Positions 1-9,635 are shown, counted from the stretch's first letter. The stretch is DNA of 64,000 nt from JAVVXB01 sp036651815 (GCA_036651815.1 JAVVXB010000016.1:4211-68210), one strand, 5' to 3'. Made by a program: numbers and translations. The notes: a model not told the origin generated them from the sequence alone.

Positions 1-779
1 GTCTCTCCGGGAAGCAGTAGCTCAGATACTTTTACAAACGAATATCCTTGTTCCATTGCTTTTTCAATGAGCGTAGGTAAATAATTCTTAATCTCATACC
101 CATTGTTATGGCAGAGTATAATACTGCCTCCGGACAATTTCGGCAATACACTGTTGAGGATTATTTCCGAACTGCGCTCTTGCTTCCAATCGATGGTATC
201 CAAATTCCACTGAATTGGTTCGTAGCCAAGCTCCCGAACCGCCTGAATGACCGTATCATTATATTCCCCAAACGGCGCGCGAAAAAGGGTACACCGCTTG
301 CCGGTCAGCGTTTCAATTCGATCATCCAATTGACTAATTTCCTTTTGCACGCCTGCCGCATCCAGCTTGTTCATGTGCGGATGCGTCAGTGAATGGTTCC
401 CGATTTCATGTCCGGCCGCAGCAATTGCCTTCACTTGATTCGGGTAAGCATTCACCCAAACGCCGCAGAGAAAAAAGGTAGCCTTGATTTCATGTTTTTT
501 CAATGTGTCTAAGATGAATTCAGTTTTATCGGCCTCCCATGCGGCATCCACCGTCAGCGCAATCTTCTTATCGCTGCACTCCACACTGTATACTGGCAGC
601 TCTCGTTGTTTGCCTGCAAGCACATTCAGCTCGTATTCCTCTACCGGCTGAATGCGCATGGCGGGCGACGCAGATTTACCGCCTAATAAAACCAGCAAAA
701 TTACAGTTGCAGCAATTATGATTGCTGCAACCATTGCGGCAATCAGCAGTGTTCGCTTTCGAATGACCAAAACGCGCAT
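1..779 (-). CDS. Polysaccharide deacetylase, PdaB-like (3' end outside window)
   Basis: The reverse strand is open from an ATG at 779 to the left edge (259 codons), so the C-terminus is missing. Residues 11-33 form one membrane anchor. A NodB (carbohydrate esterase 4) domain follows: motif 1 is LTVDAAW (75-81), close to the single-Asp TFD.sW form of spore PdaB/YlxY proteins rather than TFDDG; motif 2 is HSLTHPHM (129-136), with the metal-binding His pair; RAPFGEYN (about 167-174) is motif 3. The family removes N-acetyl groups from peptidoglycan or other polysaccharides outside the membrane. A strong site, AAAGGGGGA, lies just upstream of the start. A role in spore cortex is inferred from motif 1 and from the sporulation genes elsewhere in the window. 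Confidence 0.88.
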   Translation of the reverse strand, partial: MRVLVIRKRTLLIAAMVAAIIIAATVILLVLLGGKSASPAMRIQPVEEYELNVLAGKQRELPVYSVECSDKKIALTVDAAWEADKTEFILDTLKKHEIKATFFLCGVWVNAYPNQVKAIAAAGHEIGNHSLTHPHMNKLDAAGVQKEISQLDDRIETLTGKRCTLFRAPFGEYNDTVIQAVRELGYEPIQWNLDTIDWKQERSSEIILNSVLPKLSGGSIILCHNNGYEIKNYLPTLIEKAMEQGYSFVKVSELLLPGE

Positions 780-1472
780 CTCGCTCCCCCTTTCGCATTC
801 GCTCTCTACACACCGTATGCGACAAGGTTGTGTAAAATAACAAAAAGGGCTGCATTTTCGATTGGTTTATTCGCAGTTACGGCAGCCGTGCCATTCGAAC
901 AGGATCGCTGCAACATTTGTGTGCATAATTGCTCGGCCTCCCCTATAATTTTTTCATCGCTCGAATTTATGCGGCAGAACATCGTGAAAAAATTGGCAAG
1001 CAAACTATACGGTTTTACGCTGATAAGAGGAACAGGAAAAAAGGAAATATAACGCTTCAAATCTTGTAGACTAAGATTGACAAAGCCGGCTGAAAGAGAC
1101 GAAAAGTTATACTTTTAAATAATTTTACCGCAAAACTACAGGATATGGATCAGATAATCACCAAAAATGTAAAAGTAAACAGTATCGAAATGGTAATAGA
1201 ACTGGAAATGCGGCGGCAAGCAAACACCGATCCAATGTGGTAAACGCGCAATAAACAAGGATCCGCATTTTACGGGTCCCTCAGGATGTCAAATAATGGA
1301 TTGTGATTGTTCTAATCTATCGCCATTGGCCCATCCACTTCGATGCCGTCAGTTCATTCGGCAGATCAAATGGCTCAAATTGAGGCGGTTTTCATGCACG
1401 TTTTTCAGACCGTACCAATGTCCACGTAAGCAAAGCGCAGATATTTTGTGGAAAAATGATGTTTATCGATAA
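780..1472. other. Gene-poor stretch
   Basis: About 690 bases between the deacetylase start and the terminator of the ABC operon. Short open frames exist on both strands around 806-1060, but they lack ribosome binding sites and resemble nothing known to me. I see no RNA gene or riboswitch here. Confidence 0.5.
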
Positions 1473-1507
1473 TTGCAGGGCTCTGCTTTTTGCGGAACCC
1501 TGCAATT
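1471..1507 (-). terminator. Hairpin after the nucleoside ABC operon
   Basis: AATTGCAGGG (1471-1480) pairs with CCCTGCAATT (1498-1507), lying 11 bases past the stop of the last permease. The U-tract on the minus strand is weak, so it may be a processing or stability hairpin rather than an efficient terminator. Confidence 0.6.
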
Positions 1508-1517
1508 GATTCTGTCT

Positions 1518-2501
1518 TTATCGTTCTTCCCGGAAATACGCTAGTCCAAGGCTTGCCGGCGGCTGATCTTCACGTCTGCGACGCAGTGAAACGACGATCA
1601 ACACAATAACCGTCACAATATATGGCGCCATCTTAAATAACTCCTGTGAGCTGCGGGTCAGCCCCGGAATATAGAAATATGCCCAGTACAGCATGCCAAA
1701 CAAATACGATCCCCATATAGTGCGCAGTGGTTTCCACGATGCAAAGATAACGAGCGCAACGGCCAGCCAGCCAAGTCCTTCAATCGCGCCGCCGCTATCC
1801 CACGTTCCCTTCATGTAATCCATGACAAAATACAGTCCACCAAGACCCGTAATGCCTGCGCCAACGCAGGTTGCCAAATACTTGTATTTGCCGACATCAA
1901 TCCCCGCAGCATCAGCCGTTGCCGGATTCTCACCGACAGCGCGCAGATTCAATCCGACACTGGTGCGGTTGATAAACCACATGAGTACAATCGCCAGAAT
2001 AATTGCAAGATATACCATGAAGCCATAGTCGAAGAGCATATCGTCCAACAATCCAAGTGATTCGGTAAACTTGATATCCTGTCGAAACGCACCGCTGGTG
2101 ACGGCCACAGATATCTGCCCAACACCGCCTGCCAGTTTGTTGAGCGAACCGCCAAAAAAATTGGCAAAACCGCCCGAAAAGATCGTCAGTGCCAGACCCG
2201 TCACGTTTTGATTAGCTCTCAGCGTGATGGTGAGAAATGAAAAAATCAGTCCACCAAACATGGCTACAACAACTGAACAAGATATTGCTATCAGGATACA
2301 TACAATTGGAATTGGATTTGGATTGTTCAATTCATAGAAGAACACCCCGATCAGTCCCGCAATACCGCCCAAATACATCACGCCCGGAACACCAAGATTT
2401 AGGTTGCCTGCTTTTTCGGCAAGAATCTCACCGATCGCGCCAAACATGATGACCGTGCCAAACACAATCGCAGCCTGCAATAACGATACGATTTGTGTCA
2501 T
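1518..2501 (-). CDS. Nucleoside-type ABC transporter permease (NupQ-like)
   Basis: 327-residue integral membrane protein of the BPD_transp_2 permease family, which partners BMP-type binding lipoproteins and imports nucleosides. The N-terminal block AEKAGNLNLGVPG (about 29-41) and GENPATADAAGIDV (about 190-203) are hallmarks of this permease branch. It has many hydrophobic helices and a short basic tail (RRRRED). Its ATG overlaps the stop of the preceding permease gene by four bases (ATGA), so the two are translationally coupled; GGAAGGAGG precedes the start. It is the last gene of the operon. The exact substrate cannot be read from the permease. Confidence 0.9.
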   Translation of the reverse strand: MTQIVSLLQAAIVFGTVIMFGAIGEILAEKAGNLNLGVPGVMYLGGIAGLIGVFFYELNNPNPIPIVCILIAISCSVVVAMFGGLIFSFLTITLRANQNVTGLALTIFSGGFANFFGGSLNKLAGGVGQISVAVTSGAFRQDIKFTESLGLLDDMLFDYGFMVYLAIILAIVLMWFINRTSVGLNLRAVGENPATADAAGIDVGKYKYLATCVGAGITGLGGLYFVMDYMKGTWDSGGAIEGLGWLAVALVIFASWKPLRTIWGSYLFGMLYWAYFYIPGLTRSSQELFKMAPYIVTVIVLIVVSLRRRREDQPPASLGLAYFREER

Positions 2502-3604
2502 TGGATGGCCTCCTTCCTGCTGCTGCGAAATTTAACTTTATAATTCACAAAGAATTCGCTTCCCAAGATGAAAAACAAGATAATGCCCGTAATCATGCTG
2601 GAAACATAATCCGAGAGATTATAACGGGAAGCGATTTCAATCGCTCCCTTTTCCAGAAACACGATCAGCAGAGAAATCAGAATCATCACAAACGTATTAA
2701 ACTTAGCAAGCCAGGCTACAATCACTGCGGTGAATCCACGCCCGCCGGCGGTGCTGGTAGAAATTGTATGTCCCGCGCCGGAAACCATGAGAAATCCAGC
2801 GATTCCGCAAATTGCGCCGGAAAGTGCCATGGACCGAACAATCACCTTACGCACATTGATGGCCGCATATTTGGCCGTATTCTCACTTTCACCAACCACG
2901 GAAATCTCGAATCCATGCTTGCTGTATTTAAGATAGGCAAATATCAGAACCGCAAGCGCCAAAACAATGATCACATTCAGCATGTATTGTTGCCCGAATA
3001 CCGGCGGAAACCACCCGGCCTTTGTCAGTGGATTGATGATGCCAACGGAATTGCTTCCGAATGGATTCTCCCATCTTGCCACAAAGAAACTTGTCAACTG
3101 AATGGCAATATAGTTCATCATCAAGGTAAAGAGTACCTCATTGGTATTCCACTTTGCCTTGAAAATCGCTGGTATCGTTCCCCATACACCACCAGAAAGC
3201 GTAGCCGCAATCATCATAATAACAATCAAAAACGCAGTATTCATCTGCCCTTTACCCAGATAAATCATGCAAGCTGCTGCAGCAACGCCCCCCATTAAAA
3301 TCTGACCTTCTGCACCAAGATTCCAAAATCGCATTTTGAAAGCCGGTGCGAGACCAACCCCGATGCAAAGCATCAGCATCGTATCCCGTATCAGAACCCA
3401 AGTGCGCTTGTTTGTGCCAAATGCACCGTTAATCATGGTCTCATAAACCTTGATTGGGTTTAATTTGACGATACTGTAGATGATCAACCCGCAGATCACA
3501 AGCGATATGAAAATCGCAATCATCCGAACCAATATTGACTGCCACAGCGGCATCGCACCGCGTTTGCTAATGCGAATAAACGGTTCTTTTCCTTCGTTTC
3601 TCAT
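2498..3604 (-). CDS. Nucleoside-type ABC transporter permease (NupP-like)
   Basis: 368-residue multi-helix permease of the same family as the next gene, larger as usual for the first of the pair. The motif FWNLGAEGQILMGG, the family signature in the first third of the protein, is clear, and GESENTAKYAAINV marks the cytoplasmic coupling loop. The start at 3604 is chosen because its ATG overlaps the TGA of the ATPase gene (ATGA) and is preceded by ACAGGAGG; the longer frame upstream only reads through the ATPase in another phase. Forms a heterodimeric pore with the following permease. Confidence 0.9.
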   Translation of the reverse strand: MRNEGKEPFIRISKRGAMPLWQSILVRMIAIFISLVICGLIIYSIVKLNPIKVYETMINGAFGTNKRTWVLIRDTMLMLCIGVGLAPAFKMRFWNLGAEGQILMGGVAAAACMIYLGKGQMNTAFLIVIMMIAATLSGGVWGTIPAIFKAKWNTNEVLFTLMMNYIAIQLTSFFVARWENPFGSNSVGIINPLTKAGWFPPVFGQQYMLNVIIVLALAVLIFAYLKYSKHGFEISVVGESENTAKYAAINVRKVIVRSMALSGAICGIAGFLMVSGAGHTISTSTAGGRGFTAVIVAWLAKFNTFVMILISLLIVFLEKGAIEIASRYNLSDYVSSMITGIILFFILGSEFFVNYKVKFRSSRKEAIQ

Positions 3605-5139
3605 GCGTTTGCCTCCTGTCCCAAGTGGGTCATGAGCAGACCAACTTCTTCTTTTGTGGTGTGACGTCCATCGACAATGCCACTGATCTTTCCTGCGCAG
3701 AGTACCAAGATACGATCGCACAGTTCCAGCAGCACATCCAGATCCTCGCCCACGTAGATCACGGCAGCACCGCGCTGTTTCTGTTCATTGAGCAAATGAT
3801 AAATCGTATAGGATGTATTGATATCCAGTCCACGGACAGCATATGCCGTCATCAACAACGAGGGTTGCGCCGATATTTCGCGTCCCACCAGTACCTTCTG
3901 CACATTGCCACCCGATAGTCGGCGAACAGGCGTTGACAGCCCTGGCGTAATCACTTCCAGTTCTTTTACGACCTCCGTTGCAAGCTCCTTGGGTGACTTG
4001 CGGTCGGTAAAAACCGAATTGCCTTTGGTATAGGAACGCAGCATCATGTTGTCAGAAATATTCATGCTGCCAACAAGGCCCATGCCCAGTCGATCCTCCG
4101 GCACAAACGCGAGCCGCACGCCCATATGTTTGATATCCTGCGTGGTCTTTCCACAAAGTTGAATTTTTTCATTTTTATTGATGGGCGTGTATTCGATGCT
4201 GCTGCCCGGCAGTGCAACCTGTAACCCCGCGATGGCCTCCAGCAGTTCCTTCTGACCGCTGCCAGAAATGCCGGCTATTCCGAGCAACTCCCCGCCAAAC
4301 GCGGTGAAGTTGATGCAATCCAGCTTTTTTACGCCGTCCGTATCCAGCACAGTTAGGTTCTTTACAACCAAGCGCTCCGTCAATTCTCCTGTTTCCGGTC
4401 GGTCAATGTTCAATGAAACGCTGCGGCCAACCATCATATCGGTCAATTGCTGCGGATTTGTATCGCAGGTTGCGATATCGCCAATATATTTTCCTTTTCT
4501 AAGCACGGCTACACGGTCGGAAATCTCCATGACCTCATGCAGCTTATGCGTAATTATCACAATCGATTTGCCATCGTTCTTCATATTGCGCATGACCATA
4601 AAGAGCTTGTTCGTCTCCTGTGGTGTCAGCACTGCGGTTGGTTCGTCTAATATCAGAATCTCCGCACCACGATAAAGAACCTTCACGATTTCAAGCGTCT
4701 GTTTTTCCGAGACGGACATTTCATAAACCATTTTGTCAGGATCGATGACAAACCCATAGCGATCGCAGATATCCTTCACTGCGGCACGAACGCCATTTAA
4801 ATCGATGAGCATCTTTTCGTTCAATCCAAGAACAATATTTTCTGCCGCTGTCAGCACGTCTACCAACTTGAAATGCTGATGGATCATACCAATATGCAAA
4901 TCAAATGCATCCTTAGGCGAACGGATTGAGACATCCTTCCCATTGATGAAAATCTCACCGCTGTCTGGAAAATAGATGCCACCAAGCATATTCATCAACG
5001 TTGTTTTCCCGCTGCCATTTTCGCCGAGCAACGAAAGAATTTCACCATGATGAATGTCCAAGTTGACTTTGTCGTTTGCAACGACTTCGCCAAATGTTTT
5101 TATAATATTGACCATTCGAATAGCAGTTGTTTTTTCCAC
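3601..5139 (-). CDS. Double-domain ABC ATPase of the nucleoside importer (NupO-like)
   Basis: 512 residues with two ABC domains in tandem, as in RbsA/NupO. Domain 1 has Walker A GENGSGKTT (about 39-47), signature MSVSEKQ and Walker B ILILDEPTAVLTP. Domain 2 is degenerate as usual in this family: GISGSGQKELLE for Walker A, RLSGGNVQKV intact, and MTAYAVRGLDI in the Walker B/D-loop region where family members commonly have a form of AQPTRGLD. It powers the two downstream permeases from the cytoplasm. The start is GTG at 5139, behind GAAAGGA. A stable hairpin separates it from the upstream binding-protein gene. Confidence 0.9.
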   Translation of the reverse strand: MEKTTAIRMVNIIKTFGEVVANDKVNLDIHHGEILSLLGENGSGKTTLMNMLGGIYFPDSGEIFINGKDVSIRSPKDAFDLHIGMIHQHFKLVDVLTAAENIVLGLNEKMLIDLNGVRAAVKDICDRYGFVIDPDKMVYEMSVSEKQTLEIVKVLYRGAEILILDEPTAVLTPQETNKLFMVMRNMKNDGKSIVIITHKLHEVMEISDRVAVLRKGKYIGDIATCDTNPQQLTDMMVGRSVSLNIDRPETGELTERLVVKNLTVLDTDGVKKLDCINFTAFGGELLGIAGISGSGQKELLEAIAGLQVALPGSSIEYTPINKNEKIQLCGKTTQDIKHMGVRLAFVPEDRLGMGLVGSMNISDNMMLRSYTKGNSVFTDRKSPKELATEVVKELEVITPGLSTPVRRLSGGNVQKVLVGREISAQPSLLMTAYAVRGLDINTSYTIYHLLNEQKQRGAAVIYVGEDLDVLLELCDRILVLCAGKISGIVDGRHTTKEEVGLLMTHLGQEANA

Positions 5140-5335
5140 GCGAGTGATCCTTTCTCAAAGAATAGCGAACGATGAGCGGGATTTATTTCAAGTCATGCTG
5201 CCCCATCCATTGTTCGATCCCGTTTTTGATTGTGTTGATTTGAACGCTGATCTGTAGATACGTTATCATATGCAGAGCGTTTTTCTTAACAATTCTATAT
5301 GCCAATAATGGAAGCCACGATTCTGTAAAGAGTAA

Positions 5336-5365
5336 GCGGGGAACGGGTTTTGATCCGTTCCCCGC
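5336..5365 (-). terminator. Intra-operon hairpin between binding protein and ATPase
   Basis: GCGGGGAACGG (5336-5346) and CCGTTCCCCGC (5355-5365) form a perfect 11-bp stem with an 8-base loop in the 254-base gap after the binding-protein gene. No strong U-run follows on the minus strand, so partial termination or 3'-end protection of the binding-protein message is likely. Confidence 0.7.
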
Positions 5366-5393
5366 CGGATGTATGTACCATCCGAAGAATCTG

Positions 5394-6728
5394 TTAGTTC
5401 AATTCCGTAATGCCATCGATGCGTAGGCCAAAGTACGGTGCGCTACGTAGTGTTGACTCATGGAAGATGCCATCGGAGATTGCTTCGCCGACATCGCCAA
5501 CAAAGTCGCCATTGATATCAAATGCAAAATACGAAGTGACAGGTTTTTCACCAACGGTGAAGTTGGCGCAATCAAACACTTCCAACGTTCCGGCCTTGAG
5601 GCCCGCAATCACTTCGTCAACCTTGGCCTGCGTGCCTTCCGCACAGCTCGGTCCGATCTTCGAAATCATGACGCCGTCATCCGCATAACCCTTTGCAAGA
5701 TCACTCGGAATGATTTCGCCGCTGATCATCTGGGCAAACACCGGGGTGTACAATGCACCCCAATTGTTCTGTGCGCTGGTCAACGCGGCTTCCGGCGCAA
5801 CAGAGAGCATATCGATGTTGTAACCAACACTGTAGCAGACCTTGCCGGCCTTCAGCGCAGCCTGAACGGCGGACGGTGCACCAGTGGAATCAGCATGCTG
5901 ACCAATGATGACGCATCCCTTGGAGATCAGCGCGTTAGCAGCTTCTGCTTCGGCAGTCGGATCATACCATGAGTTGGTATACTGCACATCCATATGCGCT
6001 TCCGGCACGATAGAGCGGATGCCAAGGAAGAACGCGGTGTACCCGCTGACCACTTCGGCATACGGGTAGGCGCCAACATAACCCACATATGGATCGGTCG
6101 CTTTTCCTGCGTCAATGAGTTCCTTGAGCTTCATACCGGCAACAACACCGGACACATAGCGGGACTGGAACGTGTATGGGAACATATTGCCAACGTTCGC
6201 AACGGGTTCGGCCGCAGCAGTGTCGCCCGTGCAGGCAATGAACATGGTGTTCGGATATTCCTTCGCAGCTTGCATCATATAGGACTGATGGCTGTAGGAA
6301 TCAGAAAATACGATGTTGCAGCCCTGCTCGGCAAGGTCAACGGCTGTATCATAGCAAGTTTCGTCTTCAGGAATATTATACTTGAAGATGATCTGCTCGT
6401 CAGTCATGCCATTTGCTTTCTGTGCAGCCTTCACACCGTCAATGTGCGCTTGGTCATAACCAGAGTTTTCGTCGTGAACAAGAATGGCACCGACTTTCAA
6501 GTCTGCCGCAGCGATGGGCTTACGCGCTTCGCGGGGAACCGGTGCTGCTGTGGGGGCGGGTGCAGCTTCTTCTGCGGGCGCTGCGTCTTCCTTCTTTGCC
6601 GCATCATCAACCGCTTCGGTGACAGCTTCCTGTGCCTGATCGACAGCTGCATTGACTTCCGCTGCTGTGCAGCCAAAAGTCGCCAGAGCCAGCATCAGTA
6701 CCAGTAGAATTGCCAGTGACTTTTTCAT
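5394..6728 (-). CDS. BMP-family nucleoside-binding lipoprotein
   Basis: 444-residue substrate-binding protein of the Bmp/PnrA/NupN family. The start at 6728 has GGAGG eight bases upstream and gives a clean lipoprotein signal: MKKSLAILLVLMLALATFGC, with Cys20 as the lipid anchor. A spacer rich in Ala, Glu and Pro (about 21-70) leads to the periplasmic-binding fold: VGAILVHDENSGYDQAHIDG, then NIVFSDSYSHQ, YVGAYPYAEVVSGYTAFFLG, and IIGQHADSTG, which in PnrA-like proteins lies in the ligand region. It delivers ligand to the ATPase/permease complex encoded downstream. Nucleosides are the inferred substrate from the family and from the purine genes nearby. Confidence 0.93.
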   Translation of the reverse strand: MKKSLAILLVLMLALATFGCTAAEVNAAVDQAQEAVTEAVDDAAKKEDAAPAEEAAPAPTAAPVPREARKPIAAADLKVGAILVHDENSGYDQAHIDGVKAAQKANGMTDEQIIFKYNIPEDETCYDTAVDLAEQGCNIVFSDSYSHQSYMMQAAKEYPNTMFIACTGDTAAAEPVANVGNMFPYTFQSRYVSGVVAGMKLKELIDAGKATDPYVGYVGAYPYAEVVSGYTAFFLGIRSIVPEAHMDVQYTNSWYDPTAEAEAANALISKGCVIIGQHADSTGAPSAVQAALKAGKVCYSVGYNIDMLSVAPEAALTSAQNNWGALYTPVFAQMISGEIIPSDLAKGYADDGVMISKIGPSCAEGTQAKVDEVIAGLKAGTLEVFDCANFTVGEKPVTSYFAFDINGDFVGDVGEAISDGIFHESTLRSAPYFGLRIDGITELN

Positions 6729-6825
6729 TTCAATTATTTCCTCCTGTTTTTTTTTATTGCGCGCCCTTTCGGGCGTAACAACCACAATTGGTTTGATTGC
6801 ATGACCCTACGAACGAACGTTACAA

Positions 6826-8064
6826 TTATGCATGAATGCGTCCGCTTGCTTCCAATGCCTTGAGATCCGGCTCACATTGAAAGGGTTCGCCTGCAGCCAG
6901 CATAGCGTTTTTAACATCCTTCAGGCCGCTGCCGGTGGATATCACAGTAACCGTTTCGTCCGACTTGATTACGCCGGTCTCCACCGCTTTTTTGAGTCCC
7001 GCAGTAGCGGTTACGCCGGCGGGTTCGCCAAACACACCTTCCGTTCGGCCGAGGATGCGCATTGCATCCAGAATTTGGTCGTCGCTGACCGCAATCCAAG
7101 CACCGCCGGAAGCCTGCACGGCACGCTGCGCCTTCCTTGGATTTCGCGGCACACCAACCGCAATGCTGTCTGCCAGCGTATTCTCCGGCGTGGGCTGAAG
7201 CGCCCCGCCCTGATTAGCTGCATCTACAAACGGACAGCAACCAGTGGACTGCACGCCGAGTATCTTCGGAATCCGGTCAATCATGCCAAGTTGCAGCAAA
7301 TCATAAAAACCATTATACACACCACCGATGGTGCACCCGTCACCAACAGACACACACACCCAATCGGTAGGCTGCCAATTCAATTGTTCGGCAATCTCCA
7401 TCGAAACGGTCTTCTTGCCCTCCGTCATAACCGGATTGATACCCGCGTTGCGGTTATAGAATCCCCATTTGTTGATTGCCTCACGGCTCAGTTCAAACGT
7501 CTGCCGATAATCACCCTTGACTGAAATTACATTTGCACCAAAAATCAAGAGCTGCGAAACTTTGCCCAGCGGTGCGCGTTCCGGCACAAAAATGACGGTT
7601 TTCAGCCCCATGCGCGCAGCGTTTCCCGCGCAGGAGGACGCAGCGTTTCCTGTTGATGAGCAGCAGATCGTATCATATCCAAGTTCAATGGCCTTTGCCA
7701 CCGCCACCCCCGACGCACGATCCTTCAGCGAACCGGTCGGGTTTAGTCCATCATCTTTTATGAAAAGCTGTTTGATGCCAAACGCATTGCCAAGCCGCAT
7801 GGACTCGTATAATGGTGTCCATCCAATCCGAAGAAAGCATTCGAAACCGCGATCCGCAAGCGGCATTAGTGCGCGATAGCGCCACATGCTGTTGTCATGA
7901 TCGTTTTTGAGTGTTTCGCGTGAAAAAGATTTCTTGATTTCCGAATAATCGTATAGAATATCAAGAATACCTTTTTCGCCGCAAGCCGGACATGTCATAA
8001 GCTCCGGCCCGAACGGGTATTCCTTTCCGCAGATGGTGCAACGATAACCTTTGATACGTTTCAT
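6826..8064 (-). CDS. thrC: Threonine synthase-like PLP enzyme with N-terminal zinc ribbon
   Basis: 412 residues, fold-type II PLP enzyme. Residues 9-28 form a zinc ribbon (C9xxC12, C25xxC28); the PLP lysine is K114 in TGSLKDRASG, and SSTGNAASS plus GDGCTIGGVYNG bind the cofactor phosphate. Threonine synthase converts O-phosphohomoserine to threonine. The start at 8064 has GGAG at the right distance; a GTG two codons earlier is the alternative. It lies about 100 bases upstream of the binding lipoprotein on the same strand and probably in the same transcript, which is unusual for thrC: no hom or thrB is near. A PLP lyase acting on another amino acid is possible, since purine-degradation clusters carry PLP lyases such as YgeX. 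Confidence 0.8.
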   Translation of the reverse strand: MKRIKGYRCTICGKEYPFGPELMTCPACGEKGILDILYDYSEIKKSFSRETLKNDHDNSMWRYRALMPLADRGFECFLRIGWTPLYESMRLGNAFGIKQLFIKDDGLNPTGSLKDRASGVAVAKAIELGYDTICCSSTGNAASSCAGNAARMGLKTVIFVPERAPLGKVSQLLIFGANVISVKGDYRQTFELSREAINKWGFYNRNAGINPVMTEGKKTVSMEIAEQLNWQPTDWVCVSVGDGCTIGGVYNGFYDLLQLGMIDRIPKILGVQSTGCCPFVDAANQGGALQPTPENTLADSIAVGVPRNPRKAQRAVQASGGAWIAVSDDQILDAMRILGRTEGVFGEPAGVTATAGLKKAVETGVIKSDETVTVISTGSGLKDVKNAMLAAGEPFQCEPDLKALEASGRIHA

Positions 8065-8202
8065 GTACACGCTCCGGATTCCTATTTTTTCATTTACATA
8101 TCATATCATAACGTGTAATCAAATAAAAGTACAGAAATATTTGCATGACTTAATAATTTATTTTTGTGCAAAATATTTGTTGATTTATTCTTCTGCATGA
8201 TA

Positions 8203-8231
8203 TTGCTTCTCATGAATTGCTCATGTATAAT
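8203..8231 (+). promoter_or_regulatory. Predicted sigma-A promoter for ssnA-ygfK
   Basis: TTGCTT (8203-8208), a 17-base spacer, then TATAAT (8226-8231), 60 bases before the ssnA ATG. The AT-rich 220-base divergent region also must hold the promoter of the minus-strand thrC-importer operon, which I could not place confidently. Confidence 0.6.
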
Positions 8232-8291
8232 AAAAATATCCTGTATCTATCATTTGAATGCAATTGAATACCGTGAAAGGGGACTTTTCTT

Positions 8292-9620
8292 ATGCTACTC
8301 ATCGGCAATGGAAGACTCATCACCCGAGATAATGACAAGTTTATCGAGAACGGCGCGGTCGCCACGGATGGCAACCTCGTCAAGGATGTCGGCGTTACCG
8401 CCGAAATGAAAGCAAAGTATCCGGACGCTGTTTTTATTGATGCAAAAGGCGGCGTCATCATGCCCGGACTCATCAATGCGCATAATCACATCTATAGTGC
8501 GTTTGCGCGTGGTCTATCCATCAAGGGTTACAATCCGAAAAATTTCAATGATATTCTCGAGGGTATGTGGTGGAAAATTGATCGTAAGCTGACCCACGAA
8601 AACAATCGCCTCTCTGCTTATGCCGTGTATCTCGACTGCATCAAAAACGGCGTAACTACAGTGTTTGACCATCACGCAAGCTATTATGATATTCCCGGCA
8701 GTCTTGACAACCTCGCGGATGCGGCAAAGGATCTCGGCGTGCGTACCAATCTCTGCTATGAAGTATCCGATCGCGACGGCTCTGACAAAATGAAACAATC
8801 GGTACGCGAAAATGAACGCATGATTGCGCGTGCCGCCGCCGATGATTCCGATATGCTTAAGGGCATGATGGGTCTGCACGCATCGTTTACACTCAGCGAC
8901 GATACGCTGGCACTCTGCCGAAAACATACCCCCGACACCACCGGATTTCATATTCACGTAGCCGAAGGCCCGAGCGATGTGGCTGATTCCCTCAAAAAAT
9001 ACGGCAAGCGCATCGTCAACCGTCTGTATGACAACGACATTCTCAGCAGCAAAACGCTGGCCGTTCATTGCGTGCATATCAACCGAGCAGAAATGGAGCT
9101 TCTCAAAGAAACCGATGCCATGGTTATCCACAACCCCGAGTCCAATATGGGCAATGCCGTGGGCTGTGGCCCGGTGATTCAGCTGTTTGCCGCTGGTATC
9201 CTGCTCGGTCTTGGCACCGATGGGTATACAAACGACATGTTGGAGAGTTATAAGGTCGCAAACATCATCCATAAACACAATCTGTGTGATCCCACCGTTG
9301 CTTGGGGAGAAATCCCGGCCATGCTGTTTGATAACAACGCCACCATCGCCGCGCGGTTCTACGAAAAACCATTGGGCGTATTAAAAGCTGGCGCTTATGC
9401 GGATATTATTGTCACGGATTACGACCCGCTCACGCCCATGAACTGTGACAACATAAACGGTCATATCCTCTTTGGCATGAACGGGCGCTCGGTCATCACC
9501 ACAATTTGCAACGGCAAAGTACTCATGCAGGATCGCAAAATTCTGGTTGCAGACGAGCCAGCGGTCATGGCAGAGTGCCGCGCAAGCGCCCAGAAGCTCT
9601 GGTCATCCATCAACGCTTAA
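8292..9620 (+). CDS. ssnA: SsnA family aminohydrolase
   Basis: 442-residue metal-dependent hydrolase of the amidohydrolase superfamily, closely matching SsnA, a guanine/chlorohydrolase-type protein found in purine catabolic clusters. Metal ligands are visible: HNHIYSAF after GVIMPGLINA (N-terminal HxH, about residues 65-67), FHIHVAEG (His near 220), AVHCVHI (His near 260) and GLGTDGYTND (Asp near 312). AGGGGA lies upstream of the ATG. ygfK follows after 15 bases, so the two are co-transcribed, as in E. coli. The true substrate of SsnA is not established; deamination or dechlorination of a purine-like ring is the family expectation. Confidence 0.9.
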   Translation: MLLIGNGRLITRDNDKFIENGAVATDGNLVKDVGVTAEMKAKYPDAVFIDAKGGVIMPGLINAHNHIYSAFARGLSIKGYNPKNFNDILEGMWWKIDRKLTHENNRLSAYAVYLDCIKNGVTTVFDHHASYYDIPGSLDNLADAAKDLGVRTNLCYEVSDRDGSDKMKQSVRENERMIARAAADDSDMLKGMMGLHASFTLSDDTLALCRKHTPDTTGFHIHVAEGPSDVADSLKKYGKRIVNRLYDNDILSSKTLAVHCVHINRAEMELLKETDAMVIHNPESNMGNAVGCGPVIQLFAAGILLGLGTDGYTNDMLESYKVANIIHKHNLCDPTVAWGEIPAMLFDNNATIAARFYEKPLGVLKAGAYADIIVTDYDPLTPMNCDNINGHILFGMNGRSVITTICNGKVLMQDRKILVADEPAVMAECRASAQKLWSSINA

Positions 9621-9635
9621 GGAGGCAAAGAAATC

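Noticed and set aside
806..1060. Overlapping small open frames on both strands
   Set aside because: No ribosome binding site, no recognisable motif and mutual overlap; coding status not supportable.
2495..3298. 267-codon frame on the plus strand
   Set aside because: Antisense shadow of the permease gene; composition rich in His, Asn and Arg without domain.
5994..6707. 237-codon plus-strand frame
   Set aside because: Antisense to the well-supported BMP lipoprotein gene.
6729..8291. Possible purine riboswitch controlling the nucleoside importer
   Set aside because: No aptamer-like pairing with the conserved loops could be traced in the gaps before the lipoprotein or thrC genes.
8514..9278. 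254-codon minus-strand frame
   Set aside because: Antisense shadow of ssnA, which has all metal-site motifs.
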